A stretch of 64,000 nucleotides of DNA from Candidatus Bathyarchaeota archaeon. GTDB lineage: Archaea; Thermoproteota; Bathyarchaeia; Bathyarchaeales; Bathycorpusculaceae. This document shows positions 52,430 through 61,001 of the stretch, piece after piece. The notes under the pieces were generated by a model. That model had not been told where the DNA came from. It made no database searches and was given only the letters and a program-made list of their open reading frames with translations. Position 1 is the first letter of the stretch; every line of letters starts with the position of its first letter. A program made the position numbers and the translations under genes. The stretch is from contig JAOZIH010000001.1 in assembly GCA_026014545.1 (NCBI GenBank), positions 62,001 to 126,000 of the forward strand, given 5' to 3'.

Positions 52430-52528
52430 ATGAAAGCTAATGCGCTTATTCGTTTTCTCATTCTTACATTGTTGGCGGTGATTAGTTTTGAGTTGCTGAG
52501 TTACCTTAAGAAAAGCAAGAGTTGGTGA
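52430..52528 (+). CDS. Possible 32-residue single-helix membrane peptide
   Basis: ATG AAA start, a hydrophobic stretch (LIRFLILTLLAVISFELLSY) and a basic tail KKSKSW, ending inside the start region of the next gene. A TATA-like GAATATATTA lies just upstream. It would be a short leader gene of the beta-helix operon. The evidence is limited to composition and position. Confidence 0.35.
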   Translation: MKANALIRFLILTLLAVISFELLSYLKKSKSW

Positions 52529-53818
52529 TTGTGAAAAAAGACGCATTCCCGCTAATACTTTGTCTGGCTATGCTGTTTTCTGCGATAATTGAAGCACAAC
52601 ACGTTAACTTTGCAAGTGCAAATTTTATACCGCCACCCCCAGAGCTTCCATATGCATACATTAAAGCTGATGGAACAGCAGAGCCTGAAACGCTCCCTAT
52701 TCACCGCGACGGCAATACCTACACTCTCAACGGCAACATCACAAACTACACTTTAGTTATCCAGCGTAGCGACGTAGTGCTGGATGGCGCGGGCTATACG
52801 CTTCATGGAAACGACACGGGAAGAGGAATTATTTTGGAAAACGTAAATAATGTGACCGTTAGAAAACTGTCATTAAGAAAGCTGCGCTTTGGCATATACT
52901 TCCTTCAGTCTTCAAGATGCGCAGTCACCCAAAACGACATAGCATTTAGAAGTTGGCATCTTCTTAGGGTCTTCGTCAAATAATAACATAGCCGGGAATA
53001 ACATAACAGAAAACTTTCAAGGCACCCTGCTCATAGAGTATTCCAAATACAATAGCATAGTTGAAAACTGCATCTCAGAAAATAGCATGGCAGGCATACT
53101 TCTTGAGTTTGCGAACAATCACAGTTCCAACTACAACAACATAATCCGAAACGCCATGGCTAACAACGGAGTTTTTGGCATACGCGTCTCCTCTTCGTAT
53201 AATTGTCGCATAGAAGGAAACAATATCACAGGCAGCGAATATAGAATCCAGCTTCATGGTTCAGCCTGCAGAAACAACAGGTTAATTGGAAACTGGATAA
53301 CAAACTGTCGCTCCGCTGTTCAGATGTCAGGTGACTGCAATCATAACACAATAGCTGAAAACGTAATTGCAAACAATCAAGTCGGCGTTGACATTTTCGC
53401 TTCAAACAATAACGAATTCTACCGCAATGACTTCGCCAAAAATAACTTGCAGGTTAATAACGGCTGCGTGGAAAACGGCAACTTAACCATAGGCGTGTCA
53501 ATAAACACATGGAGCCGCGGTTCTGAGGGAAACTTTTGGAGCGATTACAATGGAACAGATTTTAACGGCGACGGCATAGGCGACACACCCTACATGATTG
53601 ACGCAAATAACAAGGACTACCGCCCATTTATGAAGCCACTAGCCTTCCCAAACGTCACTATCCCAGATTCAAATGAAGTAAAGGAAAATGGTCCAACAAC
53701 CCAAAATGCAGAGCCATTCCCAAATGTTCTGGCAATAACCATTTCGGTTATCTCCTTCGCTGCGGTTTTTGCTGGTTTGCTAGTTTACTTCAAGAAGCAA
53801 AAAGGTCGGCATTTATGA
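52522..53818 (+). pseudogene. NosD-like parallel beta-helix surface protein with a frameshift
   Basis: Encodes an exported protein with a signal peptide (PLILCLAMLFSAIIEA), right-handed beta-helix repeats rich in NN-x-I and ENCI-type turns, and a C-terminal membrane helix (ITISVISFAAVFAGLLVYF). The frame breaks near 52945-52947, a run of three T. The first part ends at 52983. Dropping one T continues as ALEVGIFLGSSSNNNIAGNN and joins the second part (53087 on) without loss. Start candidates are TTG 52522, GTG 52525 or GTG 52531. Such proteins are cell-surface or carbohydrate-acting; here a full product needs frameshifting or a sequencing correction. It overlaps the next gene by four bases. 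Confidence 0.7.
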
Positions 53819-54993
53819 ACGGAAAAGTTTTAGCAATAACTCTAATCTTGATGGCACTTGCAACTGTCCTATTAACTGAAACACGGTTAGTAAATATTGC
53901 ATATACGAATTTTTTCCCTGAACCTATTCCGCAGGGCATCCGTATAGAAAGTGATGGAAGCGTTAATGGAACGGACAAGATACAACGTAATGGGGATATC
54001 TACACTTTTACAGGTAACATTTACAGCACGCTTGTGGTTCTCTGCGACAACATAATCATCTATGGCGCAGGTTACGCTCTCCAAGGAAATGGGGATTCCA
54101 CGGGAATTTTTCTGCAAGACCGAGTTAATGTTACAATAAAAAATATGAAGATAAGCAACTTTTTCCTGCGGTATTAAGCTACCTTTGGGGTCTATTGAGG
54201 AAGTTCGAGAAGGAACACAATTTCAGGAAACAACATAACAGGAAACGATGTTGGCATACAGTTCAGCCTATTCACTGGAAACAACTTTGTCTACAATAAT
54301 GTGATAGCGAACAACTCGTATGGCATTAAAGTATTCGACTCTACAAATAATACATTTAGAAATAACCGTCTGGAAAGTAATCGGTTTAATTTGTGGATTG
54401 ACATTGAAACCTCAGTTCAAGCCGCATATTACTTTAACAGCATAGATACTTCAAACACGGTAGATGGCAAACCAATCTATTATTGGGTTAATCAGCATGA
54501 CAAAACTGTGCCACAAGACGCAGGATACGTAACGCTCATAAGCTGCAATAGAATCACAGTGCAGAACCTCAATCTCGCCAACAACGGGCAGGGCGTGCTA
54601 CTTGTGGGCACAAACAACTCGCTGATAATAAAAAACCGAATAACAAGTAATTACTATGGCATAGCGCTTTACGTTCCCTATGAACCATGTGCCAACAACA
54701 CCATAACTGGCAACGAGATAATCGCAAGCACAAAAGAGGCTATTTACGTGTGGAGCGACCATCCAAACAACATTTATAATAACATTATAACAGCGGCTCC
54801 AGAGACTACCTCGCCTTCTGCTTCTCCATGGCAGCCCCCTTCGATTTCTCAATCGCCTACAACGATGCCGTCCAACACAGAGACCGAGCTACCCATGATG
54901 TGGGTAGCAGTTGCCTTCGCATCAGCAACCATTGTGATTTTAGGTTTGCTACTCTACTTCAAAAAAACACAAGCATTAAGTTTTTACTTTTAA
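53815..54993 (+). pseudogene. NosD-like beta-helix surface protein with a compensated double frameshift
   Basis: A second anchored beta-helix protein, starting at ATG 53815 (ATGA overlap with the previous gene). It has a signal peptide (VLAITLILMALATVLL), beta-helix repeats, a Ser/Pro/Thr stalk and a membrane helix (WVAVAFASATIVILGLLLYF). Two in-frame stops occur at 54175-54177 and 54196-54198. Between them another frame reads FFCGIKLPLGSIEEV, and the original frame resumes as SSRRNTISGNN. This indicates an extra base near 54165 and a missing one near 54200. If real, the protein is truncated to about 120 residues and released without its anchor. Confidence 0.7.
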
Positions 54994-55024
54994 AGGACTG
55001 GATAAAGACAACTGAAGACTATCT

Positions 55025-56317
55025 TTAAAGAAGAGGGCACTCGCTTTTTTGACGAATATCTTCTTCCTGTTTCAGCATGGCGATGGTGTTTGCAGGTATA
55101 TCTCGGTAAACCGTGAAGTTTGCACCTATCCAGCTGTTTTGGCCTACTTTTACGCCGGGCATCAGAAGCGCGTTTACGCCTGTCTTTACACTGTCGCCTA
55201 AGATTGCGCCGAGCTTCCGCCGTCCAGTATCAACAACATCGCCCTTCACTAGCATTTTCACGTGCCCATCATCCAGCCTCAGGTTTGCGGTTATTGTGCC
55301 TGCGGCTAAATTGCAGTGCTCGCATAGTATGCTATCGCCAACATACGCCAGATGGCCCACATGCGTGTAGTCCATTATAATGCTGTTTTTGACTTCGCAG
55401 GCGTTGCCTATCCGCACGTTTCGGCCTATACTGGTGCATGGCCGAATATAGCAGTTAGGGCCGATGTCGCTGCCCTCATCGATGAAGACTGGGCCTTCAA
55501 TGTAGGCGCCAGAGCGGATGCGGGCGGTTTCCGCAACAGTAACTGGCCCTATCAAATGGGCGCCCTGCTCCACGATGCCATAAACCTTGTGCTTCATCCG
55601 CTTTAGCACCCAGCTGTTCGCGTCTAACAAGTCCCATGGCCTTCCAATGTCAAACCAGTCGCTTCGGGAAATTTCAGCGGCTAACACGGTCTTGCCGTCT
55701 TTGATCAGCAGCGAAAGCGCGTCGGTAAGTTCCCATTCGCCGCGAACAGAAGCTTTTATCTGCCGTAGCTTCTCGAAGATTTCTTGAGAAAGCACGTATA
55801 TCCCAGCGTTTGCCAAGTTTGACGGTGCCTCACCAGCTGCAGGCTTCTCGACTATGCGCTTAACTCCTTTTTTGCCGTCAAGCTCCACGACGCCGTAGCT
55901 TTCGGGCTTGTCTACGGGAACAACGGCCATAACGGCAGCTGCATCCTCAGTTTCATAACGGTGAAGAACAGCCTTCAGAATGTCTGATGCAAACAATAGG
56001 TCGCCATAAACAAGAGCGAAATCGCCGTCCACGTAGGGCTCAACCGTGCTCACAGCGTTGCCTGTTCCGAGGACAGCTTTCTGCTCAACATATGCGATTT
56101 TCACGCCAAATTTTTCTCCGTCACCAAAATATCTGCGAATGGCATCACTCATGTAATGCGTAACGATAACTATGTCTGTTAATCCATGAGACCTTAACGC
56201 GTCAATGCAGTGCTCGAGAATTGCTTTTCCGCCAAGTTTTATCAAATGTTTCGGGCGCGTGGCTGTTATGGGCTGAAGCCTAACGCCCTCGCCTGCTGCT
56301 AAAACAACAGCTTTCAT
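55025..56317 (-). CDS. GlmU-like bifunctional sugar-1-phosphate nucleotidylyltransferase/acetyltransferase
   Basis: A 430-residue enzyme. The N-terminal nucleotidyltransferase domain (about 1-235) has VVLAAGEGVRLQPIT and VEKP, and the C-terminal left-handed beta-helix (about 245-425) carries hexapeptide repeats (GPVTVAETARI, GPNCYIRPCTSIGRNV). Archaeal relatives make UDP-GlcNAc and dTDP- or UDP-glucose from sugar-1-phosphates. The ATG at 56317 overlaps the upstream mutase stop by four bases with GAGG ten bases before it; an ATG three codons earlier is too close to that site. It is cotranscribed with the mutase. Confidence 0.86.
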   Translation of the reverse strand: MKAVVLAAGEGVRLQPITATRPKHLIKLGGKAILEHCIDALRSHGLTDIVIVTHYMSDAIRRYFGDGEKFGVKIAYVEQKAVLGTGNAVSTVEPYVDGDFALVYGDLLFASDILKAVLHRYETEDAAAVMAVVPVDKPESYGVVELDGKKGVKRIVEKPAAGEAPSNLANAGIYVLSQEIFEKLRQIKASVRGEWELTDALSLLIKDGKTVLAAEISRSDWFDIGRPWDLLDANSWVLKRMKHKVYGIVEQGAHLIGPVTVAETARIRSGAYIEGPVFIDEGSDIGPNCYIRPCTSIGRNVRIGNACEVKNSIIMDYTHVGHLAYVGDSILCEHCNLAAGTITANLRLDDGHVKMLVKGDVVDTGRRKLGAILGDSVKTGVNALLMPGVKVGQNSWIGANFTVYRDIPANTIAMLKQEEDIRQKSECPLL

Positions 56318-57687
56318 TTCGTCCATTCCTCAATTTGCTGCTTAATTAATGCGGCTCCTCTGCTCATTATGGCTTCTGCAGCTTTTAACGATTCACCTTC
56401 CACCGTCAGCCGAATCAGTGGCTCGGTTCCAGAAGCCCTTATCAAAAGCCAACCGCTCTTAAGCGCCAGCCGAACACCATCAACAGTGGATAACGCAGTA
56501 TACTCTGGAAAAGCAGTCAAAAGCGGCTTCTCGATGCTTGCCACAACCTTATGTTTCAAATCGTTTCTGCAGGGTATATTCTCCCTTAATGTCACGTATT
56601 CTGGCACTTCGGCGACGAATTCGCTTAGGCGCTTGTTTTCTTCCTCTAACGCTTTCAGAAGAAGCATGGCGGAAAGCGGGCCGTCAGGGCAATAATGAAA
56701 ACGTGGATGCACCCAAGCTCCGCATGGTTCTCCGCCGAATACAGCGTTTTCGCGTTTTATGGCTTCTGAAATGTAGACGTCGCCTACCTTGGCTCTGACA
56801 ACTCGGCCGCCGTATTTCGCAGCCATTCGTTCAACACACATAGAAGCCTCAACATTAGTAACCACTACCCCGCCGCCAGCGGTTTTCAGCGCGTAAGCTG
56901 CATAGGCGGCCAGCGAACGGTCAAAGTCCACAAAGCAGCCCTTCTCGTCGACGAATGCAACGCGGTCGCCGTCGCCGTCAAAAGCCACGCCAACATTAGC
57001 GCCAAGCGCTTTAACAGCATGCGCCAAATCCCGCAGGGACTCCGCAGTGGGCTCAGAGCTGCGAGCTGGGAAGAACCCGTCAGGCTGCGCATTCAACGCG
57101 GTCACCTTGCAGCCCGCAGCCTTCAAGACGGTGGGGCCTACGCTAAAAGTTGCGCCGCAGCCAGGATCAACAACAACATGCCATTTTTTGCGCAGCGCAG
57201 CGGCTTCTCGCACCATTTCAACGTAAACTGGGACAGCATCCACCCATGAAGTGCTGCCAAGTTCCCGCCAATCAGTCAATTTAAAGCTGTTTTCGGCGAT
57301 TAGCGCTTCTACGGCATTTTGGCTTTCGTTAGTGTAGGATAGGCTGTCTCCGGTGAAGATTTTTATGCCATTATATTGCGGCGGATTATGTGATGCAGTA
57401 AGCATGAAACCCACATCTGCCCGAAGCGCTTTGGTTGCATACGCTAAAGCAGGAGTAGGCAGTGGCCCGGCCAAAGAAACATCCACGCCGCACGCGAGCA
57501 GCCCCGCAACCAGCGCGTCTTCAAGCATCGGGCCGGAAACTCGCGTGTCTCGTGCCACAAGCGCCCGCCGCGCCTTCGAGTAAGTCGCCACAGCCAAGCC
57601 AACTTTGCACGCCAGTGTCGGCGTCAAGTCAACGTTGGCTAAGCCGCGTACTCCAGAGCTTCCAAACAGCTTACCCAAGCGCATCAT
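56314..57687 (-). CDS. Phosphoglucosamine mutase/phosphomannomutase family
   Basis: A 457-residue alpha-D-phosphohexomutase. The catalytic phosphoserine loop is LTASHNPPQYNG (S99). The metal loop is AFDGDGDRVAF, the sugar loop is GGEPCGAW, and the phosphate-binding loop near the C-terminus is RASGTEPLIRL. It interconverts hexose-6-phosphate and hexose-1-phosphate; coupling to a GlmU-like enzyme suggests GlcN-1-P for UDP-GlcNAc synthesis, needed for archaeal N-glycans. Mannose or glucose as substrate are possible. It is the first gene of the two-gene minus-strand operon. Confidence 0.88.
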   Translation of the reverse strand: MMRLGKLFGSSGVRGLANVDLTPTLACKVGLAVATYSKARRALVARDTRVSGPMLEDALVAGLLACGVDVSLAGPLPTPALAYATKALRADVGFMLTASHNPPQYNGIKIFTGDSLSYTNESQNAVEALIAENSFKLTDWRELGSTSWVDAVPVYVEMVREAAALRKKWHVVVDPGCGATFSVGPTVLKAAGCKVTALNAQPDGFFPARSSEPTAESLRDLAHAVKALGANVGVAFDGDGDRVAFVDEKGCFVDFDRSLAAYAAYALKTAGGGVVVTNVEASMCVERMAAKYGGRVVRAKVGDVYISEAIKRENAVFGGEPCGAWVHPRFHYCPDGPLSAMLLLKALEEENKRLSEFVAEVPEYVTLRENIPCRNDLKHKVVASIEKPLLTAFPEYTALSTVDGVRLALKSGWLLIRASGTEPLIRLTVEGESLKAAEAIMSRGAALIKQQIEEWTK

Positions 57688-57870
57688 CTCACATTAACTT
57701 GAAGGTGCCTCTGTTGTTAAAAAGCTAATTTTGCTTAAAACAATTTAGCTCCTTCAAGGAAACACGTGTGTAATGGTATGACGCATGTTTGTAGACTTCG
57801 TGGAAAATGGTTTCAGCTTGAAAGAAACGCTTATTTAGTTGATTACACCTTGCCTAAAAAGTATTAGGCG

Positions 57871-58836
57871 ATGAAGCTCGCCTTTAACCGCCCTTGTACC
57901 CTGTTTATTGCAAGGGCTGATAGCTTCTACTGGCAATCAAAAACACGAGTGGATGCTAGATTGCGCGAAATAGGGCGGTTCAATTCAGGAATTACAGAAG
58001 GAGCTTCATCAGTAGTCAAAAAGGTAATTAGGTATGTTGTGAATAGGCAGAATGATGACGGCGGATACGCTTTCGTTCAGGGCACAGACTCAAACGCGCA
58101 GGACACCTACTATGGACTGGCAATTCTAAACCGTTTGGGCGCCTCTTTTCCGAACGTGGAACGAACAGTTAAGTGGCTACGCGACTTTGAGCCGGACAGC
58201 CACTATTCACATTACTATGTGGCCAAGGCGCTCATGCTCTGCGGCGAGAAACCGCATAAGACGCTTAAAGAATTTCTTCTTTCGCAAACCTCGAAAAACG
58301 AGTTTGGAACAGTAAACGTTTATGTCGAAATTGCCTCTGAGTTTCAGTTTTTATCCATGCTTACTGAACTCGCCAAAATGGTTAACATCAAAATCGACCA
58401 TGACAAAGTAGCACGGTGGCTGCTAAGCTTTCAGAACAGCGACGGCGGCTTCGGAGCGCACGACTATTCCAGTCTTAACTCAACCTACTATGCGTTAGCG
58501 GCGCTTTCCAACGTAAATTACCCTGTTAAATCGCTTAGACAAACGGTGCAATACGTTAGAGAATGCGAGAAACCCTATGGCGGCTTCACCATTGTGCCGG
58601 ACAGCGTTAACCCATACATGGAACACGTATACTACGGCACGGCAGCGCTTACTCTTTTAGGCGAAAAAGTAAGATATCCCGAACAGACCATTGAGTTCAT
58701 TTTGAAATGCCAGAACTTAAACGGCGGATTCGCGCGGTCAGACCTTGGAATATCCACATTTGAAGATACGTACTATGCCATAAGCGTGCTGCAAATTATT
58801 GAAGAAGGGAGAGGCTCAATATTAGCTTCGACGTAG
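57871..58836 (+). CDS. Alpha/alpha-toroid (prenyltransferase/terpene cyclase-like repeat) protein
   Basis: A 321-residue protein of repeated helical hairpins of the protein prenyltransferase beta-subunit / squalene cyclase fold: QNDDGGYAFVQG, DTYYGLAILNRLG, QNSDGGFGAHDYSSLNSTYY, KPYGGFTIVPDS, QNLNGGFARSD and FEDTYYAISVLQII. The zinc ligands of farnesyltransferase (the D-x-C pair and the late His) are not at the expected places and no DxDD cyclase motif is seen. It may therefore be a non-catalytic or differently acting member. The ATG at 57871 gives an N-terminus without a signal peptide. The 3' end overlaps the probable start of the next gene. Confidence 0.72.
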   Translation: MKLAFNRPCTLFIARADSFYWQSKTRVDARLREIGRFNSGITEGASSVVKKVIRYVVNRQNDDGGYAFVQGTDSNAQDTYYGLAILNRLGASFPNVERTVKWLRDFEPDSHYSHYYVAKALMLCGEKPHKTLKEFLLSQTSKNEFGTVNVYVEIASEFQFLSMLTELAKMVNIKIDHDKVARWLLSFQNSDGGFGAHDYSSLNSTYYALAALSNVNYPVKSLRQTVQYVRECEKPYGGFTIVPDSVNPYMEHVYYGTAALTLLGEKVRYPEQTIEFILKCQNLNGGFARSDLGISTFEDTYYAISVLQIIEEGRGSILAST

Positions 58837-59558
58837 CATACCTACGCATCAAAAGAGCCATTGGAAGCAGCGAAGAATGTTTTTTCTGCAAATTAGAAGA
58901 AGAAATTGAAAACAAATATGTGAATGACTATCTGTCTGAGTTGGTCATGGATTCCGCGGCAAGGCAAAAAATCATTGAAAATAGGGGCTTCTGCAACTAC
59001 CACTTCTACAAGATGCTTACTGCAGCAAGCAAACCCACAAGCCCTGACGGGCACGGGATAGCCTTGATTAACAAAAGCATTATAGAAACGCTCATAGAAG
59101 ATTTCCATAAACGGAAAGCACAGCAGAATAGTAACTTTGACAAACTACTTGTCACTGAAAACAGTTGCCTTGTTTGTGTTCATATTGCCAAATTTTCGGA
59201 GAGATATATAAGCAAGACGCTAGAGCTTATCTCTTCAGGCAACAAGGAATTTTTGAGTATCCTAGAGAAGTCAAAGGGCTTTTGCATTCCACACTTTGTA
59301 ATGTTAATCCATAACGCCACAACTTTACCCTTTCAAAACCAGAAAATCATTAATACACTAGTAGAAGTTGAAGAGAAAAACCTCCGCAGGCTTCAGTCAG
59401 AGCTTGCTGAATACATAAAAAGACAAAGCTATGAATTTTCCGAAAGAGACCGCGCCGCCATTGCAGGCATAGTAACACGCAGCGTCAAAAAACTCACAGG
59501 AAAACTAGGAATAGAAAAAGAACTCAGGGAAATAGTAAAAGCAGTAAATGATAAGTGA
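58821..59558 (+). CDS. DUF6062-like double Cys-His protein
   Basis: A protein of about 245 residues with two similar halves. Each half has a C-x-x-C (ECFFCKLEEE; SCLVCVHIAK) followed some 35-55 residues later by GFC-x-x-HF (RGFCNYHFYKM; KGFCIPHFVML). This matches my memory of DUF6062, a putative metal- or Fe-S-binding family. The first CxxC lies upstream of the GTG at 58920, which would therefore cut the domain. No ATG, GTG or TTG precedes it in frame after the stop at 58800-58802. The best candidate is ATT at 58821, six bases after GAGG and inside the preceding gene. A non-AUG start or a sequence error are both possible. Confidence 0.6.
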   Translation: MSFDVAYLRIKRAIGSSEECFFCKLEEEIENKYVNDYLSELVMDSAARQKIIENRGFCNYHFYKMLTAASKPTSPDGHGIALINKSIIETLIEDFHKRKAQQNSNFDKLLVTENSCLVCVHIAKFSERYISKTLELISSGNKEFLSILEKSKGFCIPHFVMLIHNATTLPFQNQKIINTLVEVEEKNLRRLQSELAEYIKRQSYEFSERDRAAIAGIVTRSVKKLTGKLGIEKELREIVKAVNDK

Positions 59559-60046
59559 AAATTATGATGTCTGAACGAGACGCAGTTAAAGGTAAAGTAA
59601 TTGTTAGCGCCTATGCTGTAATCGAAGGGGAAGGCAACGTAATCCTTTTCATAAATGAGGGAGATGTGCCCTATAACAAATTATGGGTTATCCCTGGCGG
59701 TTATGTCAAACCTAACGAAACTGTAGAGCAAACCGTTATACGCGAAGTTGCAGAAGAAACAGGATTAAAAATCGCGCCCACCAAGCTGATTGGCATATAT
59801 GATGATTTTCTTTACGATAAAGATGAACCAATCCACCACCTTATTATCGCCTACAAGACAGAAGTTGTTGGCGGCCAAATAATCTTCTCTCAAGAAGCCA
59901 AAGCATACAGATGGCTAAGCGTATCCGAAGCTATTGTCACCCGTGAAGTCCCAGAAGTCTTCAAGAGAATCCTGAAAGATTTTGAAAAACAAAGCACTAC
60001 AGGAGTCATCTCAAGATTAAGCAGATATCTCACTAGTCAAAGATGA
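59555..60046 (+). CDS. Nudix hydrolase
   Basis: A 163-residue Nudix protein. The box is GGYVKPNETVEQTVIREV then AEETGL (about residues 48-70), with WVIPGG just before. The protein overlaps the DUF6062-like gene by four bases (GTG start) and so belongs to the toroid - Cys-His - Nudix operon. The substrate is unknown; ADP-ribose, NADH or isopentenyl-diphosphate-like compounds are family possibilities. Confidence 0.85.
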   Translation: MKIMMSERDAVKGKVIVSAYAVIEGEGNVILFINEGDVPYNKLWVIPGGYVKPNETVEQTVIREVAEETGLKIAPTKLIGIYDDFLYDKDEPIHHLIIAYKTEVVGGQIIFSQEAKAYRWLSVSEAIVTREVPEVFKRILKDFEKQSTTGVISRLSRYLTSQR

Positions 60047-60196
60047 TTTTTGCCTAATGTTTCTTTTTGCTTACGGCGCTACATTCTGGATTGCAGTTGC
60101 GATAGATGCTGCCGATTTGCAAAGCAACATTACAAAATTAGGCTTCTTCTGCAATAAACTTTAATAGGAAAACGCTGCATCTCGGCTAAATTCAAT

Positions 60197-60260
60197 TTGG
60201 CTATGGCATTAGCCGTGGCATATTGCCAAAACCGCATTCCAAGCATGCTGATAATGCCTT
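60197..60260 (+). ncRNA. Fluoride (crcB-motif) riboswitch
   Basis: It sits 30 bases before crcB. Stem 1 is GGCT (60199-60202) with AGCC (60211-60214) around the loop ATGGCATT. Loop bases GGCATT (60205-60210) can pair perfectly with AATGCC (60253-60258), the pseudoknot of the fluoride aptamer. Stem 2 is GCAT (60234-60237) with ATGC (60245-60248), preceded by AAAACC and followed by the conserved TGAT. The order loop AUG, AAACC, stem, UGAU, pseudoknot is that of known crcB RNAs; an extra GGCA-TAT-TGCC hairpin lies between the two stems. A TATA-like ACTTTAATAGG at about 60158-60168 places transcription start just before the RNA. Confidence 0.72.
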
Positions 60261-60290
60261 TCATAAGCAACTGCGCTGAAGTGGATAACA

Positions 60291-60677
60291 ATGAAAGGCG
60301 TTGAATTTGCTCTGTTAGCAATAGGCGCGATAGCCGGCGCATACTTACGCTACAGAATCGTAGAATCGCCCGTAACCATTGGAAACTTGCCCATTAACGT
60401 TTTAATCGTCAACGTTCTCGGTAGCTTCATCTTGGGGCTTTTCTCAGTAATGTCTACCACGTTTAATCTAGACCAGAAATATACTCTTTTTGTGGCTGTC
60501 GGCTTCTGCGGTTCATTCACAACCATGTCATCGTTTGAACTTGAAACCGTCAACCTAATGGACACACAAGGACTAGGGATTGCCGCTCTGGAAATTGCAG
60601 CCAACGTTGGATTATCTTTTATAGCTGTAGTGGCTGGTAGATTATTAGGCTACGCCATACTGGAGATGGTACTGTAA
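60291..60677 (+). CDS. crcB: CrcB/Fluc fluoride channel
   Basis: A 128-residue four-helix membrane protein that exports fluoride as a dual-topology dimer. Family marks are AGAYLRYRI at the N-terminus, LPINVLIVNVLGSFILG in helix 2 and GFCGSFTTMSSFELE in helix 3, containing the Phe-box and the sodium-site TTMSSF. It lies downstream of a fluoride riboswitch and overlaps by one base with a DUF190 gene. Confidence 0.93.
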   Translation: MKGVEFALLAIGAIAGAYLRYRIVESPVTIGNLPINVLIVNVLGSFILGLFSVMSTTFNLDQKYTLFVAVGFCGSFTTMSSFELETVNLMDTQGLGIAALEIAANVGLSFIAVVAGRLLGYAILEMVL

Positions 60678-60988
60678 TGAAAATGAAAATGTGGGATGTA
60701 ACCATCAGAATCAAGAAAAACGATGAACTTGACGGTAAACGGTTACATGTGCTTGTTATGGATTTGCTGATTAATGCAGGCGTAGCCGGCGCGACAATCT
60801 GGACGGGTGTAGACGGCTTTGGCAAACGTGGCAAATCTACTCTGCATCTTGAAGGTGTAGCAGTCAACATGCCCTTAATAATAGAGGTAATAGATGAGCA
60901 GGCTAAGCTTGAGCCGCTACTGCCTGAACTCAAGAGAATAATCGGCGACAACGGAATAGTAAGCATTCAAGAAGTTTACGTCGTATAA
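60677..60988 (+). CDS. DUF190 (PII-like) protein
   Basis: A 103-residue PII-like alpha/beta protein (COG1993): VTIRIKKNDELDGKRLHVLV, GVAGATIWTGVDGFGKRG, PLIIEVIDEQAKLEPLLPEL. DUF190 genes often accompany crcB and may sense a nucleotide or aid fluoride resistance. The ATG overlaps the crcB stop by one base, so it shares the riboswitch-controlled transcript. Confidence 0.88.
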   Translation: MKMKMWDVTIRIKKNDELDGKRLHVLVMDLLINAGVAGATIWTGVDGFGKRGKSTLHLEGVAVNMPLIIEVIDEQAKLEPLLPELKRIIGDNGIVSIQEVYVV

Positions 60989-61001
60989 GACAAAAAACAC
61001 G

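Noticed and set aside
57871-58836. Functional protein farnesyl/geranylgeranyltransferase beta subunit
   Set aside because: The zinc-binding Asp/Cys and His positions of the family are not recognisable; only the fold repeats are.
60057-60164. 35-codon open frame upstream of crcB
   Set aside because: It lies in the leader/promoter region of the riboswitch, lacks a ribosome-binding site and shows no conserved feature.
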